A stretch of DNA of 11,541 nucleotides, taken from NCBI GenBank assembly GCA_002439705.1, contig DJPE01000061.1, positions 12,534-24,074 on the forward strand, in the 5' to 3' direction. Both the position numbers and the translations under genes were made by a program. A model generated the notes under the pieces. The model was not told the DNA's origin. It searched no databases and saw only the letters and a list, made by a program, of their open reading frames with translations. This document shows, piece by piece, positions 6,212 through 11,541 of this stretch; position 1 is the stretch's first letter, and each line of letters begins with the position of its first letter. The DNA comes from Christensenella sp. UBA6420 (GTDB taxonomy: Bacteria; Bacillota; Clostridia; Christensenellales; DTU072).

Positions 6212-9200
6212 ATGAGAGAAATATACGCAAAATACAAAGAACGCCTTATCGAATTGAACGGCAAAAATCATAACCTTTTCACCACCCTGTCCGCAAAAGG
6301 AACAGACTGCGATTTAGGCGTACCGTTGAAATCGTACGACACTTGCGAATTTTTTAATTTTTTGTGGAACGGCGGAGAATTCGAACTCGACTTTCCCGAA
6401 CTTAAATCGGGCGACGCCGCGGCTCTGACGGAACTTACTCGGATAAAAAAACTTTGCAGAGAAACCGAAGAAACCAAAAGAGAAACGGGAAAATGCGACC
6501 TGTTTATAGGTTTTCCGTTCGTTTTCGGAGTTACTTCAAAAGGCTCAAAAATAAAAGCTCCCGTCCTGCTCTTTCCCGTAAATCTTTCCGCCGACGGCAA
6601 AAAAGCGTTGCTTTCTCGCTCCGCCGATATACCCGTATCCATGAATGAAAGTTTATTGAAGGCGTTGAGTAAAGACAACGGTTTAGATTCGACGAAACTA
6701 ACCGAAAATTTTTTTACTTACGGAGAATACGAAACGCTTGACGACGTTATCGACTGCCTTAACGAATACGGTTGCCGCTTCGTTCGTCCGAAAACGCAAA
6801 AAATTATTCCTTTTAATCAGCTAAAATTACCTACGAAAGGTTTATACTTAAAAAACGCCGCCGTAATCGGGCATTTTTCCGTAAGTAATCCTGTTTACGA
6901 CGACTATTGCGTTATGGAAAAATACGACCTTTCTACGCCGAATATCGACCTGCTTTTGAAAGGCAAGCCGTTGAAAGAACGAAAAAATAAAAAACCTGCC
7001 GAAATTTTTACTATAAATTCTCTCGATTATACGCAAAATTACGCAATAAAAAAAGCTGCGGAATTACCCAACATGGTTATTTACGGTCCGCCGGGTACGG
7101 GCAAGTCGCAAACTATCGTCAACGTTATCGGCGACGCTTTGTGTAAAGGTAAAAAAGTTCTCGTCGTCAGTCAAAAACAAGCCGCTCTCGAAGTAGTATT
7201 CTCGCGACTCGGAAAACTCAACTCGAAAGCTATGTTCATTTCCGACGCGGAAAAAGATAAGTCGTTGTTTTACGACAGACTTGCTCTCGCTCATTCCAAA
7301 ACTGAAAAAATGCGGTCTTGCGAAAAGTTTTTCGACGAATTCGAAAAAATCACCGCCGAATTAGAAAAAGAAAAATCTTCTCTCGACGAAATGAGAAAAA
7401 CGCTATATTCCGATACCGATTTCGGAATAACTCTGCAAAATATGTACGAAAAAAGCTACAACATAGGAAAAGATACCGTCGATTACGAACTGTTCGTCAA
7501 ACTGAAAGCCACATCGATAGCCGAATACGAATACCACCGATTAAAAAACGCTGTGGACGAAATCAAATCGAAAAACTTAATCGCCACATATTCGACCTAC
7601 AAAAACTATTCAGAAAAAAATCCCGTGGCAAGCCGCCTTAAATGCGGTTCCGATATTCATACTCTGAAAACCTGTAAAAATCTAATCGAAAACATAAATC
7701 TTTCGAATTTTTCAGATAACGACGCAGACGATTTACGTTACTTCCGCTACGCTTCGGCGTTTCTTTTTGACAAGAACGTAAATTCCGATTTCTCTACTCC
7801 TAAAATAGCAGACTTAATTATGCAAGCGGAACGCCCGGACCTTTATCGTGCGAAAAAACTCTGTCTTTTCCCCGTGTTTTTACTCGTATTCCCGTTAGTC
7901 GCGACAAAATACGCCAAAGAGAAACGAAAAATCGTCGCTAAACTCGAAATAACGGCAAACGCAATCGAAGTTGCGGATAAAAAGTTTTCTGCGTTAAAAA
8001 ACGTACTCGACGAAGACGGCTACGCTCTGTTTATAGAAAGCGTAATTCGCGGGCATCGGGATTTAATCGGTTCGATACGGCTCGCTCTCGACGAATATCC
8101 CACTATTAACGATATGCGTTTAAGTATCGGCAGTCTGAACGAAACGGTAAAGACCGTCCTTGATTTTTGCTACAACAATTCGGCGAAGACCGACTTGTCC
8201 GCAGACGCTGTTTTAAGTAAAATTCTATCTTTACGGATATACGGCGAAATCGTCGAAAACCATTCCGATTCCATACCGGCTTTAAAGAATTTATCTCGTT
8301 TTAACGATATCCGAAAAAGGATATCCGCCTTGAAAGCCGAACTGCACGAAGTGGATAAAGAAATCGCACTTAACCGTAATATCGACTCGTATATAAGCGA
8401 TATAACATGCTCAAAAAAAGCCGCCGATTACGTTTATCAGTTCCGAAAAAAACGGAATTTATGGAACATATCTAAATTCATGTCTTGCTTCGGCGACTTT
8501 GTAACCGAATTATTCCCCTGTTGGATACTTTCTCCGCAAAACGTAAGCGCATTGTTTCCGCTAAAAAAAGACATATTCGACATGGTTATTTTCGACGAAG
8601 CGAGTCAGATTTTTATAGAAAACGCTATCCCGTCCATCTACCGCGGAAAGAGCGTAATAGTAGCCGGCGACAACAAGCAGCTTAAACCGTCCGTCGGATT
8701 TATACGCAAATATTCCGACGATTACGCTTCGGACGCCGATTTACCAACGCAAGCCGCTTTGGAAGTCGTATCCTTACTCGACCTTGCCGAAGCAAAATAC
8801 GAGCCTATCCGACTTAATTACCATTACAGAAGCGATTATTCCGAACTTATCGACTTTTCCAACACGGCGTTCTACGAAAACAAACTGCAAATCGCGCCTA
8901 ACCTTTTCGTCAACCGAAAAGAACCGCCGATAGAAAGGGTTTTCGTCAAAGGAATATGGCGTGACCGCCGCAACGAAGAAGAAGCCCGCGCTGTAGTTAA
9001 TCTCGTAAAAACTCTTCTGCAAAACAGAAAAAACGAAGAAACTATCGGTATAGTGACATTCAATTCCGAACAAAAAGACTGCATAGAAGACCTTTTTGAA
9101 AGAGAAGCGGAAAAAAATTCTTCTTTTGGAAAACTTTTGTATAAGGAACAAAACCGCATAGAATCTGGCGAAAACTATTCTTTATTCGTAAAAAACTTAG

Positions 9201-9880
9201 AAAACGTCCAAGGTGACGAGCGGGATATAATAATTTTCAGCGTGGGATATTCGAAAAACAAAGACGGAAAATTAAATTTTCAGTTCGGATTTTTATCGGC
9301 GGAAGGCGGAGAAAACAGGCTTAACGTAGCGATTACGAGAGCAAAAAAGAAAATATATATCGTAACGGGTATCGAACCCGAAGAACTCACTAAAGCCGAC
9401 TCAGCAAAAAACGACGGACCGAAACTTCTTAAAAAGTATCTTTTGTACGCAAGAGCCGTCAGCGAAAATAACGGTAGCGACCTTATTAACGTGCTTCGCT
9501 CCTTACGCCGCGGCGAATCTCGCGAAGAAAATTCTACTCCGTACGCCGAAGAGGTCGCCGTATTTTTGGAAAAATCGGGGTATGAAGTCGTAAGGAATTT
9601 AGGTAACGCCGAATACACCCTGCCGTTAGCCGTTTACGATAAAAATAAAGAAAAGTTTTTAATCGGAATAAATTTCGACTACGGCAAAAGCTCCGTAAAA
9701 GACGAGTCCCCTACCGAAAGTTATATCTCGAAACTCGACTTTTGGGAAAGTAAAGGCTGGAAAATCGTCACCGTGTGGTCGCGCGACTGGTGGTTGTCAA
9801 AGAACAAAGTTCTCGACGATTTGTTAAAGATTTTAGAACACGAAGAACGCGTCGAAAAATCATCTTCCAATGCGTCCTGA
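6212..9880 (+). CDS. DUF4011-like superfamily-1 helicase with C-terminal Vsr/MTES_1575-like nuclease fold
   Basis: This 1222-residue cytosolic ATP-dependent helicase has GGAG 6 nt before its ATG. Order of parts: N-terminal DUF4011-like region (FIGFPFVFGVTSKG, APVLLFPVNLS at 116-126); Q-motif-like DYTQNYAI (272-279); Walker A GPPGTGKS (292-299, Lys298); a coiled-coil-like stretch about 370-397; a hydrophobic run about 550-566; PCWILSPQNVSALFP, typical of the family; Walker B IFDEASQ (Asp795, Glu796); motif III AGDNKQLKPS (Asp820); YHYRS (870-874); motif V NVQGDERD (998-1005); motif VI NVAITRAK (Arg1043). These are the AAA_11/AAA_12 helicase halves. Residues 1124-1206 match the MTES_1575/Vsr-like endonuclease fold (YTLPLAV, LIGINFDYG, KGWKIVTVWSRDW), but two acidic positions are changed. 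DUF3320, often present in relatives, is not seen. Codon use resembles that of the neighbours. Related DUF4011-helicase-Vsr proteins have been reported as single-gene anti-phage systems (Hhe, as I recall). A defence or DNA-repair role here is inference. Confidence 0.85.
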   Translation: MREIYAKYKERLIELNGKNHNLFTTLSAKGTDCDLGVPLKSYDTCEFFNFLWNGGEFELDFPELKSGDAAALTELTRIKKLCRETEETKRETGKCDLFIGFPFVFGVTSKGSKIKAPVLLFPVNLSADGKKALLSRSADIPVSMNESLLKALSKDNGLDSTKLTENFFTYGEYETLDDVIDCLNEYGCRFVRPKTQKIIPFNQLKLPTKGLYLKNAAVIGHFSVSNPVYDDYCVMEKYDLSTPNIDLLLKGKPLKERKNKKPAEIFTINSLDYTQNYAIKKAAELPNMVIYGPPGTGKSQTIVNVIGDALCKGKKVLVVSQKQAALEVVFSRLGKLNSKAMFISDAEKDKSLFYDRLALAHSKTEKMRSCEKFFDEFEKITAELEKEKSSLDEMRKTLYSDTDFGITLQNMYEKSYNIGKDTVDYELFVKLKATSIAEYEYHRLKNAVDEIKSKNLIATYSTYKNYSEKNPVASRLKCGSDIHTLKTCKNLIENINLSNFSDNDADDLRYFRYASAFLFDKNVNSDFSTPKIADLIMQAERPDLYRAKKLCLFPVFLLVFPLVATKYAKEKRKIVAKLEITANAIEVADKKFSALKNVLDEDGYALFIESVIRGHRDLIGSIRLALDEYPTINDMRLSIGSLNETVKTVLDFCYNNSAKTDLSADAVLSKILSLRIYGEIVENHSDSIPALKNLSRFNDIRKRISALKAELHEVDKEIALNRNIDSYISDITCSKKAADYVYQFRKKRNLWNISKFMSCFGDFVTELFPCWILSPQNVSALFPLKKDIFDMVIFDEASQIFIENAIPSIYRGKSVIVAGDNKQLKPSVGFIRKYSDDYASDADLPTQAALEVVSLLDLAEAKYEPIRLNYHYRSDYSELIDFSNTAFYENKLQIAPNLFVNRKEPPIERVFVKGIWRDRRNEEEARAVVNLVKTLLQNRKNEETIGIVTFNSEQKDCIEDLFEREAEKNSSFGKLLYKEQNRIESGENYSLFVKNLENVQGDERDIIIFSVGYSKNKDGKLNFQFGFLSAEGGENRLNVAITRAKKKIYIVTGIEPEELTKADSAKNDGPKLLKKYLLYARAVSENNGSDLINVLRSLRRGESREENSTPYAEEVAVFLEKSGYEVVRNLGNAEYTLPLAVYDKNKEKFLIGINFDYGKSSVKDESPTESYISKLDFWESKGWKIVTVWSRDWWLSKNKVLDDLLKILEHEERVEKSSSNAS

Positions 9881-9894
9881 AACGCTATTTTTTT
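9872..9894 (+). terminator. Possible weak terminator spanning the helicase stop codon
   Basis: GCGT (9872-9875), loop CCTGAA, ACGC (9882-9885), then TATTTTTTT. The stem has only 4 bp, but a run of seven T follows. The helicase TGA is in the loop and the T-run lies in the last codons of ddl on the opposite strand. On the minus strand the same hairpin has no T-run. With only 4 nt between the convergent genes there is no other room for a plus-strand terminator. Low confidence because of the short stem. Confidence 0.3.
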
Positions 9895-10970
9895 ATTCCT
9901 TCCGACTTAATACCGTCGAAATTTTTAAGTACGTCGCTCGCAAAATCGCAAGATAACTTGTGCCTGCTATCGTAACACCTTTTCGCTGCGTCGACCAAAC
10001 TCACTATTAAGTCGGAGTAAGTTATTTTTTTCGACTTAAATAAATAACTTGCCATAGAGCCGGGTATCGTGTTTATTTCGTTTACGTACAATTTGTTGTC
10101 GGCGTACAAAAAATCTACTCTTATTACACCTTTAAGTTCAAACAGCATATAGATTTCTTTCGTTATACGCATTATTCTGTCACGCAACTTATCGGCTATA
10201 TCCGCAGGAATTTTGTGTCCGATATCGGTGGACGACATATACTTATCGTCGAAATTCAAGAATTTGTTTTTAGAAACGACTTCTTCTACGTCACTTAAAA
10301 CGACTCCTTTTTCACCGTCGAACGCCGCGCAATTAAACTCTCTGAAATTTTGCAAAGCCTTTTCTATAATGAGTTTATCGTCGAAACTCAAAGCGTTTTC
10401 TATACCCTTAATAAGTTCGTCTTTATCGTTTGCGTATGATATGCCAACGCTCGAACCGTTCCTTGCGGGTTTTATTATTACTGGATACTCTATATCGAAC
10501 AATTTACCTACGTCGTAGCACTCCCTGAATATTCTGTAATTTACCGTCGGGAACTTGAACTTTTCGAGCATGGCTTTAGTAAACGCTTTGTCCATACATA
10601 TACCGCTGCCAACGGGATTCGCCGCGCTGTACGGCACGCCGACAGTTTCGAAATACCCGCTTAAACTTCCGTTTTCGCCCGCTCCGCCGTGGTTGCACAT
10701 AACTACGGCTTCCGCTTTCTCTCGCTTACGAAAAACACCGTTACCTACGATTATTTCGCCGTTTTCAAAATACGCTTTTTTCAGTCCTTTCGGCGAAAAA
10801 CTCTTATATGAATTTATATCCGATAATTTTTCTCCTATATAAAAACTTCCGTTTTTCATATAAATTAACGTAATTTTAATTTTATTTTTTATTGCGTTAT
10901 ATGCAGATAATGCGGTAATTACCGATATATCGTGTTCGCAACTTTCCCCACCGAAAACAAGTCCTATCAT
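9885..10970 (-). CDS. ddl: D-alanine--D-alanine ligase
   Basis: This cytosolic ATP-grasp enzyme joins two D-alanines to give the dipeptide used by MurF. It has 361 residues, normal for Ddl. Visible residues are Glu12 in GGESCEHDIS (the usual GGxSxEHxxS), Lys167 and the catalytic Ser172 in KPARNGSSVGIS, and omega-loop Lys242-Tyr243 (FDDKYMS). A Tyr there fits D-Ala-D-Ala rather than D-lactate specificity. Also present are Asp284 (IRVDFLYAD) and Glu297 and Asn299 in NEINTIPGS. An oddity is HGGAGENGSLSG at 93-104: the family usually has GEDGxxQG, here Asp and Gln are Asn and Ser. GGAGG (10979-10983) is 8 nt before the ATG and lies in the 14-nt gap behind murF, so the two genes form one operon. 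It ends 4 nt from the convergent helicase gene. Confidence 0.93.
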   Translation of the reverse strand: MIGLVFGGESCEHDISVITALSAYNAIKNKIKITLIYMKNGSFYIGEKLSDINSYKSFSPKGLKKAYFENGEIIVGNGVFRKREKAEAVVMCNHGGAGENGSLSGYFETVGVPYSAANPVGSGICMDKAFTKAMLEKFKFPTVNYRIFRECYDVGKLFDIEYPVIIKPARNGSSVGISYANDKDELIKGIENALSFDDKLIIEKALQNFREFNCAAFDGEKGVVLSDVEEVVSKNKFLNFDDKYMSSTDIGHKIPADIADKLRDRIMRITKEIYMLFELKGVIRVDFLYADNKLYVNEINTIPGSMASYLFKSKKITYSDLIVSLVDAAKRCYDSRHKLSCDFASDVLKNFDGIKSEGIKK

Positions 10971-10984
10971 AATAAAAACCTCCG

Positions 10985-11541
10985 CTATAATATGTCTGGC
11001 AAATCGTTCTGTAAGAACAGTAAATCGCCCTTTTTCAGTATCTTCCCGAAATGTTTTTGTGCAGCGGCGAGAGTGCGATAAACGTACGTCTTCCCGACGT
11101 AATTTTTACCTATTCCCCTTTTTATAAGCCGTCTGTTCGCGCCACATAAAATTATTACGTCCGCGTGTTCCGACAGCGTTTTCCCTACCGAAAGATTAAG
11201 GCGTTTCCGCTCCTTGCCGCCTTCGGCTATGCCTTGACTTACCGCCACTTTCCTACCGTCGAACGAGTCGACGACTTCGGTTGCGTACCTTATTCCCACT
11301 TCGTTCGAGTTATACCCGTCGTCTAATATATGTATTCCGTTCGCGTATAAATATTCCAACCTGTGCGGAGCCGGAGCAAGATTTTTTATAGCGGAGAAAA
11401 TTTTATCTCCGTCCACTCCGAGATAAGACGCTATCGTGGCGCACAAAACGATATTTTGCAGATTATGTCTACCTAAAAGCTTGGTTTCGGTAGCATAAAC
11501 TTCATTATTTAAGTGTAAATCGAATTTAGTGTTTTCCAACG
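10985..11541 (-). CDS. murF: MurF, UDP-MurNAc-tripeptide:D-Ala-D-Ala ligase, C-terminal part
   Basis: MurF adds D-Ala-D-Ala to UDP-MurNAc-tripeptide with ATP. Only the last 185 residues lie in the window. The gene continues past the right edge, and the in-frame TTG at 11537-11539 is an internal Leu codon rather than a start. Seen here are the Mur-ligase middle/C-terminal signatures LLGRHNLQNIVLCAT, the substrate-binding APAPHRLE, ILDDGYNSNEVG (the MurF DDxYNxNP-like motif), HADVIILCGA, and an ending LFLQNDLPD that matches clostridial MurF (LFENDLPD). An oddity is VSQGIAEGG, where clostridial relatives have TPGMIELG. It stands directly upstream of ddl, 14 nt apart, which puts consecutive steps of the same pathway together. 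The ATP-binding P-loop is outside the window, so activity cannot be judged. Confidence 0.9.
   Translation of the reverse strand, partial: LENTKFDLHLNNEVYATETKLLGRHNLQNIVLCATIASYLGVDGDKIFSAIKNLAPAPHRLEYLYANGIHILDDGYNSNEVGIRYATEVVDSFDGRKVAVSQGIAEGGKERKRLNLSVGKTLSEHADVIILCGANRRLIKRGIGKNYVGKTYVYRTLAAAQKHFGKILKKGDLLFLQNDLPDIL

Noticed and set aside
11537..11539. TTG as start of a 184-residue protein at the right edge
   Set aside because: The sequence is the middle and C-terminal part of MurF, so the frame continues beyond the window and TTG is an internal Leu codon.
1..11541. tRNA, rRNA, CRISPR array, insertion sequence or attachment site
   Set aside because: No cloverleaf, no regularly spaced repeats, no transposase motifs and no terminal inverted repeats were seen on either strand.

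Overview
The window looks like a chromosomal segment of an anaerobic, low-to-moderate GC member of the Bacillota, most likely an uncultured gut-type clostridium. The reasons are a B. subtilis/phi3T-type ThyA, a clostridial-type DihydroFolate reductase, a HemZ plus metallo-beta-lactamase (MBL) pair, a clostridial MurF ending, a BspA-like surface lipoprotein, and Shine-Dalgarno sites of the GGAGG type. The codons favour TCG, ACG, CCG and GTC, and this style is uniform across the window. The order within Clostridia cannot be fixed from the sequence alone.

Layout from left to right. (1) Positions 1-1364, minus strand: the first 454 residues of a surface lipoprotein with Ig-like, InlB-type and BspA-type leucine-rich repeat (LRR) modules, cut by the left edge. 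It has its own sigma-A-like promoter. (2) Positions 1526-6078, minus strand: a tightly packed five-gene operon read in the order thyA, folA, icd, MBL hydrolase, hemZ. Genes are separated by 6 nt or overlap by 4-14 nt. A TTGACA promoter lies at its head and a strong intrinsic terminator 4 nt behind hemZ. (3) Positions 6212-9880, plus strand: a lone 1222-residue DUF4011-like superfamily-1 helicase. It has a C-terminal Vsr/MTES_1575-like nuclease fold and is divergently transcribed from thyA across 133 bp. (4) Positions 9885-11541, minus strand: murF (cut by the right edge) and ddl, convergent with the helicase gene at a distance of only 4 nt.

How the genes fit together. ThyA makes dTMP and dihydrofolate, FolA reduces dihydrofolate with NAD(P)H, and the NADP-type isocitrate dehydrogenase in the same operon produces NADPH and 2-oxoglutarate. 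The first three genes therefore form a plausible redox cycle for thymidylate synthesis. MurF and Ddl act at consecutive steps of peptidoglycan precursor synthesis: Ddl makes D-Ala-D-Ala and MurF attaches it to UDP-MurNAc-tripeptide.

The accessory element is the helicase. All helicase motifs are intact, but two of the acidic residues expected in the C-terminal nuclease fold are replaced (Pro1138 and Asn1154). A strongly hydrophobic stretch also sits in the long insertion between Walker A and Walker B. Such proteins occur as single-gene anti-phage candidates. Separately, the window is strikingly poor in GATC and GGCC by eye, which would fit long-term restriction pressure. No tRNA, rRNA, CRISPR array, insertion sequence or riboswitch was recognised. 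No gene-free stretch exceeds about 165 bp.
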